Positions 36,193 to 44,064 of a stretch of 64,000 nucleotides of DNA are shown piece after piece. The stretch lies in NCBI RefSeq assembly GCF_003626575.1, contig NZ_RBDY01000008.1, positions 124,001 through 188,000 on the forward strand. Reading direction: 5' to 3'. The position numbers were made by a program, and so were the translations under genes. Source of the DNA: Streptomyces radicis (GTDB lineage: Bacteria; Actinomycetota; Actinomycetes; Streptomycetales; Streptomycetaceae). The notes under the pieces were generated by a model that made no database searches, was not told the DNA's origin, and worked only from the letters and a program-made list of their open reading frames with translations. How positions within the stretch are numbered: the first letter of the stretch is position 1; every line of letters begins with the position of its first letter.

Positions 36193-37076
36193 CAGCCCTT
36201 CACCGCCCCGGCGAGCATGCCGCTGACCAGGCGCCGCTGGAGCAGCGCGAAGAACAGCAGGCTCGGCAGCGTGGCCAGGAACGCGGCGGCGGCGAGCGGG
36301 CCGAGGTCGGCGGCGCCCTCGTCCCCCACGAACAGGGTGAGGATCACGGACATCGTCTGTTTCTCCGGGGACTTGAGCAGCACGAGGGCGAAGAAGAACT
36401 CGTTCCACGCGGTGACGAACGCGAACATCAGCGTGGCCACGAGCCCAGGCGTCAGGAGCGGCAGCACGACCGAGCGCAGGGTGGTCAGCCTGCTCGCGCC
36501 GTCCACCGCGGCGGCCTCCTCGAGGGAGCGCGGCACGGCCTTGACATAGCCCTGGAGCATCCAGAGCGCGAACGGCAGGCTCCAGACGACATAGACCATG
36601 ATCAGGCCGGGAAGCGAGTCGATCATCCGCAGATTCCGCAGGATCAGGAAGAGCGGGATGATGATCAGGACCAGCGGGAACATCTGGCTGACCAGGATCC
36701 ACGCCGTGCCCGCGCGGGTGACCCGGGAGCGGTGGCGCACCATGACATAGGCCGCGGGCACGGCGATCGCCACCGCGATGACGGCCGAGGTGCCCGCCAC
36801 CAGAAGGCTGTTGAACGCCGCCCTGAGCAGCGGCTGGGCGTCGAACGCGGCCCGGTAGTTGTCGAGGCTCGGCTCCCGGGGGATCCATGTGGGATCGATG
36901 GAGGCCAGCTCCTGCGGCGACTTGAACGACGTCGAGATCAGCCACAGCAGCGGAAAGGCGAGGAAGACCAGATAGAGGACGAGCGCGGCGTACTGCCCGG
37001 TGCGCCCGGCGACGCGCCCGACGCGTCGGGTCCTCTCGGCGGTCCTCGCGGTGGTTCTCGCCGTGGTCGTGCTCAC
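36192..37076 (-). CDS. CUT1 ABC sugar transporter permease (MalG type)
   Basis: 294-residue inner-membrane protein with a Thr/Arg-rich cytoplasmic N-terminus and six helices. LWLISTSFKSPQEL after helix 1 and the coupling motif EEAAAVDGASRLTTLRSVVLPLLTPGL are standard for MalG-type permeases; the C-terminus ends RRLVSGMLAGAVKG, the usual MalG ending. GTG start at 37076 overlaps the MalF-type stop by four bases. It should pair with that protein and an unlinked ATPase. Confidence 0.92.
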   Translation of the reverse strand: MSTTTARTTARTAERTRRVGRVAGRTGQYAALVLYLVFLAFPLLWLISTSFKSPQELASIDPTWIPREPSLDNYRAAFDAQPLLRAAFNSLLVAGTSAVIAVAIAVPAAYVMVRHRSRVTRAGTAWILVSQMFPLVLIIIPLFLILRNLRMIDSLPGLIMVYVVWSLPFALWMLQGYVKAVPRSLEEAAAVDGASRLTTLRSVVLPLLTPGLVATLMFAFVTAWNEFFFALVLLKSPEKQTMSVILTLFVGDEGAADLGPLAAAAFLATLPSLLFFALLQRRLVSGMLAGAVKG

Positions 37077-38032
37077 TGGACGTCCTCCCTCAGCCGCTTG
37101 CGCAGGAACAGCGCGAGCAGGACGGCGATCACGGCCACCATCGCCAGGCCCATCGCCGCGGCATAGCCGAACTGCCCGTACTTGAACGCCTCTTCGTAGG
37201 CGAAGAGCATCGGAAGCCGTGTCTCGCCGCCCGGCCCGCCCTGGGTGAGGATGTACACAAGGCCGAACGAGTTGAAGTTCCAGATGAAGTTGAGCGCGGT
37301 GATGGCCAGCACCACGGGGCGCAGCGCGGGCCAGGTGACCGTGGTGAAGCGGCGCCACACCCCCGCCCCGTCGATGTGCGCGGCCTCCCGCAGCTCGAGC
37401 GGGACGTTCTGGAGGCCCGCGAGCAGCACCACCGTGGTCTGCGGCATCCCGGCCCAGACGCCCACGGCGATCACGGCGGGCAGGGCGAGGGAGAAGTTGG
37501 TGAGCCAGTCGAGATTGCTGTCGATCAGCCCGAGGGACGCCAGCGTGTCGTTGAGGATGCCCGCGTCCTGGTGGTAGACCAGCCGCCACATGATGCCGAC
37601 CACCACCTCGGGCATCGCCCACGGCACGAGGGCCAGCGTCCTGGCCAGCCAGCGGAAGCGGAGGTTCTGGTCGAGCAGCAGCGCGAGGCCGAGCGCCAGG
37701 ACGAGCTGGAGCGCGGTCACGCAGAAGGCCCACACCAGGCCGACCCGGAACGAGTCGAGGAACAGGTCGTCGAAGCGCAGGTCGGAGAAGTTGGTGACCC
37801 CGATGAACTGGGTGGGCTCCGTGCGGCCCGCCTGGGAGTCGGTGAACGCGAGCGACGCGCCGTACAGCAGCGGCCCCACGCTCAGCACCAGGATGGGTAT
37901 CAGGGCGGGGAGCAGCAGGAACCACGCCCCGTGGTCGAGGCCGAGCGCCTGTTTGCGGCGGCGCGGCGTGCGGGGCGGCGGTGTGCCGCGGCGTCCCGGG
38001 ACGGCTCTGTCCCGGGGTGCGGTCAAACTCAT
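37073..38032 (-). CDS. CUT1 ABC sugar transporter permease (MalF type)
   Basis: 319-residue inner-membrane protein, six helices after a basic 30-residue N-terminus. Helix 1 region AWFLLLPALIPILVLSVGPLLYGASLAFTDSQ and the coupling motif LREAAHIDGAGVWRRFTTVTWPALRP are typical; the segment FNSFGLVYILTQGGPGG is the MalF-class signature before helix 5. The ATG at 38032 lies 17 bases after the LacI-type regulator stop, so both are expected on one mRNA. The order permease-permease-binding protein is the reverse of the usual CUT1 order. Confidence 0.92.
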   Translation of the reverse strand: MSLTAPRDRAVPGRRGTPPPRTPRRRKQALGLDHGAWFLLLPALIPILVLSVGPLLYGASLAFTDSQAGRTEPTQFIGVTNFSDLRFDDLFLDSFRVGLVWAFCVTALQLVLALGLALLLDQNLRFRWLARTLALVPWAMPEVVVGIMWRLVYHQDAGILNDTLASLGLIDSNLDWLTNFSLALPAVIAVGVWAGMPQTTVVLLAGLQNVPLELREAAHIDGAGVWRRFTTVTWPALRPVVLAITALNFIWNFNSFGLVYILTQGGPGGETRLPMLFAYEEAFKYGQFGYAAAMGLAMVAVIAVLLALFLRKRLREDVQ

Positions 38033-38049
38033 GAGGGAAACCTCGGACT

Positions 38050-39090
38050 TCAGGGGTCGGTCGCCGGCGCGGTCGAGGCGCGCACGACGAGGCGGGGAGG
38101 GGCGGTGGTGGTGCGGGGCTCGGGGAAGGCCCCGTGGACGGCCCGGTCTTCGAGCCGGTCGAGCAGCAACTCGGCGGCGTGCCTGCCGCGTTCGGACGAG
38201 CCCAGGTCCACGCTGGTCAGCGGGGGCCAACTGGCCTGGGCCAGCGTGCTGTTGTCCATCCCGGCCACGGCGACGTCGCCCGGCACGCGCAGCCCGCGCG
38301 CCAGCAGGGCGTGCGCGGCGCCGAGCGCCAGCTGGTCGTTGGCGCAGAAGATGGCGTCGGGCCCGGCGGGCAGCAGCCGCTCGGCCGCCGCCGATCCCGA
38401 GTCGATGCCGAAGTCCGTGTGCACGACGAGCCGTTCGTCGTAGGGCAGCCCGCGCGCCGCCAGCGCGGTGCGATAGCCCAGGTCGCGGTTGTGCCCGGGG
38501 ACGGTGTCGCGCGGGCCGCCCAGGAACGCGATCCTGCGGCGGCCCGTCTCGTGCAGGTGCGCCACGGCGAGCGCGGCGCCCGCGACCGAGTCGGCCCGCA
38601 CGCTGTCCACCGGGACGCCGTCGGGCAGCGAGCCGATCACCACGACGGGCCCCGCCGCGTGCGTCAACGCGTCGATGTGCGCGCCGGTGATGCGGATCGG
38701 GCACAGGATCAGCCCGTCGCTCGTCCGGTCGCCCAGGCTGCGCAGCACGGCGAGCTCGTCCTCGGCGACGGCGTCGGTGGAGTGCAGCAGCAGCCGGTAC
38801 CCGGCGGCCTTGGTGACGGACTGGATCGCGCGGACCATGGCGACATAGACGGGGTTGCCGATGTCCGGCATGGCGAAGGTGAGTTGGCGGGTGCGCCCGT
38901 CCTTGAGCGAGCGTGCCACCGCGTTGGGCACGTATCCCAGCTCGGCGGCGGCGCGCCGCACCCGCTCGACGGTGTCGCGCCGTGCGCCCTGGCCGTTGAG
39001 GACGCGGGAGACGGAGGCGATCGAGACGCCCGCGCGCTCCGCTATCGACACGATGGTCGGCTGTCCGCCGTTCCACATCCCGGTTGCCAC
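38050..39090 (-). CDS. LacI-family transcriptional regulator of the ADPRG/transport operon
   Basis: 346-residue repressor: helix-turn-helix with hinge at residues 11-60 (TIVSIAERAGVSIASVSRVLNGQG...LGYVPNAVARSLKDGR), then a periplasmic-binding-protein-like sensor domain (LTFAMPDIGNPVYVAMVRAIQ, DSVRADSVAGAALAVAHL, AIFCANDQLALGAAHALLARG). The GTG start at 39090 has GAGGG seven bases upstream; an ATG at 39078 is an alternative. First gene of the operon, it probably controls its own transcription through the inverted operator pair just upstream (39117-39147). The inducer should be a product of the imported compound. Confidence 0.92.
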   Translation of the reverse strand: MATGMWNGGQPTIVSIAERAGVSIASVSRVLNGQGARRDTVERVRRAAAELGYVPNAVARSLKDGRTRQLTFAMPDIGNPVYVAMVRAIQSVTKAAGYRLLLHSTDAVAEDELAVLRSLGDRTSDGLILCPIRITGAHIDALTHAAGPVVVIGSLPDGVPVDSVRADSVAGAALAVAHLHETGRRRIAFLGGPRDTVPGHNRDLGYRTALAARGLPYDERLVVHTDFGIDSGSAAAERLLPAGPDAIFCANDQLALGAAHALLARGLRVPGDVAVAGMDNSTLAQASWPPLTSVDLGSSERGRHAAELLLDRLEDRAVHGAFPEPRTTTAPPRLVVRASTAPATDP

Positions 39091-39116
39091 CCGTTTGCCC
39101 TCGATGCGCCAATGTC

Positions 39117-39147
39117 GTAAACGTTTCCACTGGCTGGAATCGTTTAC
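39117..39147. promoter_or_regulatory. LacI-type operator: inverted pair GTAAACGTTTCC / GGAATCGTTTAC
   Basis: GTAAACGTTTCC (39117-39128), 7 bases, then GGAATCGTTTAC (39136-39147), which is the reverse complement with one mismatch. The core AAACGTTT is the classic LacI/GalR-family palindrome centre with the CG step. It lies 27 bases upstream of the regulator start on the minus strand and 169 bases before the GH15 gene. Confidence 0.75.
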
Positions 39148-39315
39148 AGATGGTGGGGTCCGTTTCCCCGGACGTCAAGAGGCGGTTGTCCGGAATTCGC
39201 CGGTGCGCGGCCCGTGGACGTGGGGTGTGCGCGACTGGGGAGGCGGGCCGCGCCGGGTCGGGTTAGCGTGCCAGGGAGAGGCGGCCGCGAGGTGGCGAGG
39301 TGGTGACACGGGCAG

Positions 39316-41178
39316 ATGGCGGACACTCCGATCGAGGACTACGGGCTGCTGTCCGACCGCCACAGTGCCGCGCTGGTCGACCGCGACGGCTCGGTGGACT
39401 GGCTCTGCTTCCCCCGCTTCGACAGCGACGCCGTCTTCGGCGCGCTGCTCGACGCCCACGCGGGCAGCTGGGCGATCAGGCCGACGGGCCCGGCGCGGAC
39501 CGAACGGCGTTATGTGCCCGGCACGATGGCGCTCTGCACGGAGTTCACGACCCCGACCGGCATCGTCGCGCTGACCGACGCGCTGGCCACGGGCGCCGCC
39601 GACGACCCCCACGAGCTCGGCGCGAATGCGCCCCATGTGCTGGTGCGGCACGTGCGCTGCGACGCGGGCGAGGCCGAGGTGACCGTGGACTTCAGGCCGC
39701 GCCCCGGCTACGGCCTCGGCCCGCCCGGGCTGATCCTTTCCGAGGGCGGCATCGTCACCCGGGCGGCGGACGGCGTGCTCGTGCTCTCGAGCCCGCTGCC
39801 GCTGGCGCCCCAGTCGGGCGCGGAGCCGGCCGGTGCCCTGGCGCGGACGACGCTGACCGAGGGCGACGAGCTGTGGTTCGGGCTCGGCTGGGACCCGCCC
39901 ACGGCCGAGCCGAGGGACGCCTACTCGGCCGATGAGCTGGCCGATCTCATGGCGAAGACCCTCGAGAGCTGGCGCGCCTGGTCGCGGCTGCACGAGCGCT
40001 ACCGCGGCCCGTGGAGCGCCCTGGTCCACCACTCGGGCCGGGTGCTCCAGGCCCTCACCTACCAGCCCACGGGCGCGATCGTCGCCGCGCCCACCACGTC
40101 GCTGCCCGAGACCCCGGGCGGCGCGCGGAACTGGGACTACCGCTACGCGTGGGTCAGGGACGCCGCGTTCACCATGGACGCGCTGTGGGTGGCGGCGTGC
40201 ACGGACGAGGGAGAGCAGTTCTTCACGTTCATGACCGAGGCCGCCACCGGGTCGCCCTCGGGCGCGCAGCTCCAGATCATGTATGGCATCGGCGGCGAAC
40301 ACAACCTGGACGAACGGCGGTTGGACCACCTCACGGGCTGGGGAGGCTCGCGCCCCGTGCGCGTCGGGAACGACGCGTGGAGCCAGCCGCAGCTCGACGT
40401 CTACGGCGAACTCCTCGACACCGCCGTCCGGTTCGCCGACCAGCTGGCGGGAGCGGCGCCCGCGCTCGGCACGTTCCTGCTCGGCCTCGCCGACGCCGCG
40501 GCCGAGGTGTGGACACGACCCGACCACGGCATCTGGGAAGTCCGGGGCGAGCCACGGCACTTCCTCTACTCCAAACTGATGTGCTGGGTCGCGCTCGACC
40601 GCGCGGTGACCCTGGCCGACCGGCTCGGCGACCGGCTCGGCGGCACCGAGGAGCGGACGGCGGGCTGGCGGCGTGCGGCGGACGAGATCCGCGCCGCGAT
40701 CGAGGAGCGCGGCTGGAGCGAGCGCGCGGGCGCGTTCACCCAGTCCTTCGGCAGCGACGTGCTGGACGCGTCCGCGCTCATGCTGCCCATCACCGGCTTC
40801 CTGCCGGGCGACGACCCGCGCGTGCTCGCCACCGTGGACGCCGTCGCGCGCGACCTGACCGACCGGCGCGGCCTGGTCCGCCGCTACCGCACGAGCAGCG
40901 AGGAGGGCGCGGACGGCCTGGCGGGGGAGGAGGGCAGCTTCCTGCTCTGCACGTTCTGGCTCTCCCAGGCCCAGGCGATGGCGGGCAGGACCGACGAGGC
41001 GCGCGAGACGTTCGAACGCGCCGCCTCGCACGCCAACGACCTGGCGCTGCTCGCCGAGCAGGTGGCCCCCGACTCCGGCCGGATGCTGGGCAACTTCCCG
41101 CAGGCGTTCAGCCATATCGGCCTGGTCAACGCCGCCTCCCAGATCGCCCGCGCCGAACGCCACGGGACCGGCGGCTGA
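39316..41178 (+). CDS. glycoside hydrolase family 15 protein (glucoamylase/trehalase-like)
   Basis: 620-residue cytoplasmic GH15 enzyme, no signal peptide. N-terminal super-sandwich domain starting TPIEDYGLLSDRHSAALVDRDGSVDWLCFPRFDS, then the alpha/alpha toroid: TSLPETPGGARNWDYRYAWVRDAAFTMDAL, with the WDYRYxWxRD substrate site, YGIGGEHNLDERRLDHL, and GNFPQAFSHIGLVNAA near the C-terminus, where the catalytic base lies in this group. In actinobacteria this intracellular branch includes trehalases as well as glucoamylases. Linked here to glgE, glgP and glgX, so a role in trehalose or glucan recycling is likely. ATG at 39316 with GAGGTGG about 11 bases upstream. Confidence 0.88.
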   Translation: MADTPIEDYGLLSDRHSAALVDRDGSVDWLCFPRFDSDAVFGALLDAHAGSWAIRPTGPARTERRYVPGTMALCTEFTTPTGIVALTDALATGAADDPHELGANAPHVLVRHVRCDAGEAEVTVDFRPRPGYGLGPPGLILSEGGIVTRAADGVLVLSSPLPLAPQSGAEPAGALARTTLTEGDELWFGLGWDPPTAEPRDAYSADELADLMAKTLESWRAWSRLHERYRGPWSALVHHSGRVLQALTYQPTGAIVAAPTTSLPETPGGARNWDYRYAWVRDAAFTMDALWVAACTDEGEQFFTFMTEAATGSPSGAQLQIMYGIGGEHNLDERRLDHLTGWGGSRPVRVGNDAWSQPQLDVYGELLDTAVRFADQLAGAAPALGTFLLGLADAAAEVWTRPDHGIWEVRGEPRHFLYSKLMCWVALDRAVTLADRLGDRLGGTEERTAGWRRAADEIRAAIEERGWSERAGAFTQSFGSDVLDASALMLPITGFLPGDDPRVLATVDAVARDLTDRRGLVRRYRTSSEEGADGLAGEEGSFLLCTFWLSQAQAMAGRTDEARETFERAASHANDLALLAEQVAPDSGRMLGNFPQAFSHIGLVNAASQIARAERHGTGG

Positions 41179-41297
41179 CCCCTTCCCCTCCGCCCGCACC
41201 CCGGGGTGCGTCACGCACACCGAGGTGCCTTTTGTGGGCCCTTCCTCGCTCACGCATGATGGTGCTACGCACAAGAGAGAAGAATTGGAGCCGGGCC

Positions 41298-41954
41298 ATG
41301 CGTGTGGAGATCTGGTCGGATGTCGTCTGTCCCTGGTGCGGCCTTGGCCAGCACCGGCTGAACGAGGCGCTGCGGCGCTTCGAGCACGCGGACCAGGTCA
41401 CGGTGGTGCACCGCTCGTTCCAGCTCGACCCCACCGCGCCGATCGGCGAGTCGCGCCCCGCCGCGGAGACGGTGGCCGCGAAGACCGGCGGGTCGCTCGA
41501 GCAGGCCCGCGCGATGATGACCCGCGTCGAGGACCTCGCCCGCGCGGACGGCCTGACCCCCTACATCGTGGCCGACAACCGCACGGGCAGCACCGCGCTC
41601 ACCCATGAGTTCCTCGCGCACGCCACCGACAGGGGGCGGCACGACGAGGCGTGGGACGCGGTGTTCGCGGCGCACTTCGGCCGCGCCGAGTCGGTCTTCA
41701 CGGTGGACGCGCTGGTCGCCCTGGGCGAGGGCCTCGGCCTCGCCCCGGCCGAGACCCGGCAGGTCCTCACCGACCGCCGCCACCGCGAGCGGGTCGCGCG
41801 CGAGGGGGCGCGCGCCACCCGGCTGGGCGCCACGGGCGTGCCGTTCACCGTGATCGACGACCGCTTCGGCGTGGCCGGGGCACAGGACGTGGACACGCTG
41901 CTCGAGGTCCTGCGCCGAGCGGTTTCCCCTGCGGGGAGCGACCGGGTGGGGTAG
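41298..41954 (+). CDS. DsbA-family (FrnE-like) oxidoreductase
   Basis: 218-residue cytoplasmic thioredoxin-fold protein of the FrnE/DsbA group. Redox motif CPWC at Cys11-Cys14 (MRVEIWSDVVCPWCGLGQHRL), an alpha-helical insertion, and the cis-Pro region GVPFTVIDDRFGVAGAQ. It could catalyse disulfide exchange or isomerisation; FrnE homologues are linked to polyketide synthesis and oxidative stress, but nothing nearby fixes the role. ATG at 41298 with GGAG eight bases upstream. Confidence 0.9.
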   Translation: MRVEIWSDVVCPWCGLGQHRLNEALRRFEHADQVTVVHRSFQLDPTAPIGESRPAAETVAAKTGGSLEQARAMMTRVEDLARADGLTPYIVADNRTGSTALTHEFLAHATDRGRHDEAWDAVFAAHFGRAESVFTVDALVALGEGLGLAPAETRQVLTDRRHRERVAREGARATRLGATGVPFTVIDDRFGVAGAQDVDTLLEVLRRAVSPAGSDRVG

Positions 41955-42821
41955 TGGGTGGCCCGGTGTGGTGCCTGCCCCCTGCGGGGGGGCGGGCAGG
42001 CCGGGTCGGGCGTTCCGGTGTGGTGTTCATCGCGGGCTGCGGCTGGTCGGGTGGTTGGGTGTGGTGCCCTCTGCGGGGAACAACGTGGTGTTGTCGCCGT
42101 GCGGTCCGGCGTGGTGCCGCCCTGTCGGACGGGTGTCCGCGAGGTGAGTTCCCGCAGGGGACGGCGCTTGCCCCCCGGCTGGGGCCCGCGACGGTCCACT
42201 TGCCCTCGTGAGGGGACGCCGCACACCGTCAACCCGTCGCCCCCGCAGGGGGCGCGCTGCGCGCGGGCGCCGTCCCCGGGGCATGTCGTCAACGTGTTGC
42301 CCTCCCCGGAGGGGGCGCGTTGCGCGCGGTTGCTGTCTCCCGGTTGCACCGTCAACCCGTCGCCCTCCCCGGAGGGGGCGCGTTGCGCGCGGGTGCCGTC
42401 TCCCGGTTGCACCGTCAGCGTGTTGCCCTTCCCGGAGGGGTGTTGCTTCCCGCAGGGTGCGTTGCGCGTGGGCGCGGTCCTCGGGGTGTGTCGTCAACGT
42501 GTTGCCCTTCCCGGAGGGGGCGCGTTGCGCGCGGTTGCTGTCTCCCGGTTGCACCGTCAACCCGTCGCCCCCCGCAGGGGTTCGCTTGTCCCCGCGGGGG
42601 GCGTTGCGCGCGGGTGCTGTCTCCCGGTTGCACCGTCGGCGTGTTGCCCTCCCCGGAGGGGGCGCGTTGCGCGCGGGTGCCGTCCCCGGGGCGTGTCGTC
42701 AACGCGTCGCCCTCCCCGGAGGGGGCGTCGCTTCCCGCACGGGAACAGCGCCATTCCCGTTGGAAGACTCCATGTCGCCCCACGCGGGGGACACCGCCGA
42801 CCCCGCCGCGGGTGCGGCACC
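41955..42821. other. 867-base intergenic region without a supported gene
   Basis: Between the convergent DsbA-like and antiporter genes. 41955-42227 is GC-rich with short repeats of the type GTGGTG/GGCGGGC but no codon-position signal; 42228-42740 is the 63-bp tandem array; 42741-42821 contains a CGGGAACAGCGCCATTCCCG inverted repeat that may terminate one or both genes. Long open frames on both strands arise from the repeat. Confidence 0.6.
42228..42740. repeat. GC-rich tandem repeat, 63-bp period, about 8 units
   Basis: The core GCGCGTTGCGCGCG recurs at 42252, 42315, 42378, 42457, 42520, 42599, 42662 and, degenerate, 42725. Spacings are 63, 63, 79, 63, 79, 63 and 63; the two 79-base intervals carry the same 16-base insertion near a CCCGCAGG motif. 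Each unit contains the palindrome CCCTCCCCGGAGGGG and alternates GTCAACGTGTTGCC with GTCAACCCGTCGCC. No unique spacers, so not CRISPR. It lies between convergent genes; frames stay open because 63 is a multiple of three, but the predicted peptides are low-complexity Arg/Pro/Gly. Confidence 0.85.
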
Positions 42822-43862
42822 TCAGAAGGCCAGGATCACGATCGTGCCCGCGTATACGGCGAACAGCAGGACGCCGTCGAAGCCGAGGCGCAGCCAGCCG
42901 CGTTCCTGGCGGATCAGCAGGCCGCCGAGCAGCACCGTCGTCATCACCAGCGCCGCGGCCGTCAGGAACAGCTCGTCGTCGCCCGCCGCGTGGTACAGCG
43001 AGCCGCCCCGGTAGGCGATGTCGCCGACGACCAGGTTGAGCGCGTCCAGGCAGTTCCCGCCGATGACCGCGGCCACCGCGAGCGTGACCGCGCCCCTGCG
43101 GACCGCCGCGATGGCCGTCGCGGTCTCGGGCAGCGCGTTGATCACGCCCATCAGCCCGGCCCCGACGAAGCCGGGCGGCAGGTCCGTGCGGTTCACGAAC
43201 GTCTCGGCCGCCACCGAGATCGCCCAGCCGCCGAGCACCACGAGCGCCGCGATCCCCAGGAACTCGCCCCACAGCCCGCCCGAACGCCGCCCGCCGCCCG
43301 GCGACCCGGGCTCGTCCGGCACGTCGACCACCGTCTCCCTGGTCCGCACCGCCTCCCACATCGGCCGCCGCCGGTCGCTGATGAGCCGCAGCCCGCCGAT
43401 GTAGAACGCGCCCATCACCGCCGACGCGGGGTGCACGCCGAGCACCGTCACATCGGGCCCGAACGACGCCATCAGCGCGATGCCGAGCAGCGCGATCAGC
43501 AGGCAGCCGAAGAGGACGTTGGACAGGGAGGCCGCCGCGTGCTCGAGGTTGGCGCGGCGGTGGAACGCGTCCGCCACCGCGATGGCCAGGGTCTGCGCGG
43601 CGATGCCGCCCACCGCGTTGCCATAGGCCAGTTGGGGCTGGTCGGCCAGCGCCGTGGCCGCCGTCATCACGATGCCGGAGAGCGACGTGACCACGCCGAA
43701 GAACACCGCGCCGAACAGCGCCTCGCCCCAGCCCGTCCGGTCGGCGAGCCGGTCGCCGAGCACGGCGAGCCGCACGCTGCCGAGGACGGTGAGCACCCCC
43801 ACGACGACGAAGACGACGATGCTCCAGCCGAGCGGCCACGGGCCGGTCAGTAGGTCGGACAC
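42822..43862 (-). CDS. sodium/calcium exchanger-family membrane antiporter
   Basis: 346-residue integral membrane protein of the cation/Ca2+ exchanger superfamily. Two alpha repeats can be seen: GWGEALFGAVFFGVVTSLSGIVM...AYGNAVGGIAAQT in the first half and GAGLMGVINALPETATAIAAV...VIGGNCLDALN in the second, the latter with the conserved acidic ALPET site. The first repeat has SLSG where classic exchangers have an acidic residue, so ion choice (Ca2+, Na+ or other) is open. About 10 membrane helices. GTG start at 43862 with GAGGA upstream. Confidence 0.85.
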   Translation of the reverse strand: MSDLLTGPWPLGWSIVVFVVVGVLTVLGSVRLAVLGDRLADRTGWGEALFGAVFFGVVTSLSGIVMTAATALADQPQLAYGNAVGGIAAQTLAIAVADAFHRRANLEHAAASLSNVLFGCLLIALLGIALMASFGPDVTVLGVHPASAVMGAFYIGGLRLISDRRRPMWEAVRTRETVVDVPDEPGSPGGGRRSGGLWGEFLGIAALVVLGGWAISVAAETFVNRTDLPPGFVGAGLMGVINALPETATAIAAVRRGAVTLAVAAVIGGNCLDALNLVVGDIAYRGGSLYHAAGDDELFLTAAALVMTTVLLGGLLIRQERGWLRLGFDGVLLFAVYAGTIVILAF

Positions 43863-43994
43863 TCCACATCCTCACGTCAGGGGGCGCGGGCCACTCCGAT
43901 GTCGGCCGACTTGAGTACCACGCCTCGCCTGCCGATATGCCTGCGTGGCCCGCGGTGGCTGGAATGTCACCTCACCGACCGCCGCGGGGGCCCC

Positions 43995-44017
43995 TAGTCT
44001 TCTACAAGCCTGTAGAA
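43995..44017 (+). promoter_or_regulatory. promoter with palindromic operator over the start site of spo0M
   Basis: A TAGTCT -10 hexamer (43995-44000) merges with a perfect palindrome TTCTACA-AGCC-TGTAGAA (44000-44017) that would cover the transcription start. TACA-N-TGTA symmetry recalls BlaI/CopY-type and other winged-helix operators, but no such regulator is adjacent. The Spo0M gene starts 48 bases further. Confidence 0.6.
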
Positions 44018-44064
44018 AGACGAGGGCGGAAAACGTTCGACGACATGAAGGAGTGGACGCCGCG

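Noticed and set aside
42228..42740. CRISPR array
   Set aside because: The repeat is periodic, but the whole 63-base unit is repeated; there are no unique spacers and no cas genes.
42027..43014. Long open frames on both strands in the repeat region as proteins
   Set aside because: They stay open only because the 63-bp unit is a multiple of three and GC-rich; the peptides are Arg/Pro/Gly low complexity, and no start has a ribosome site.
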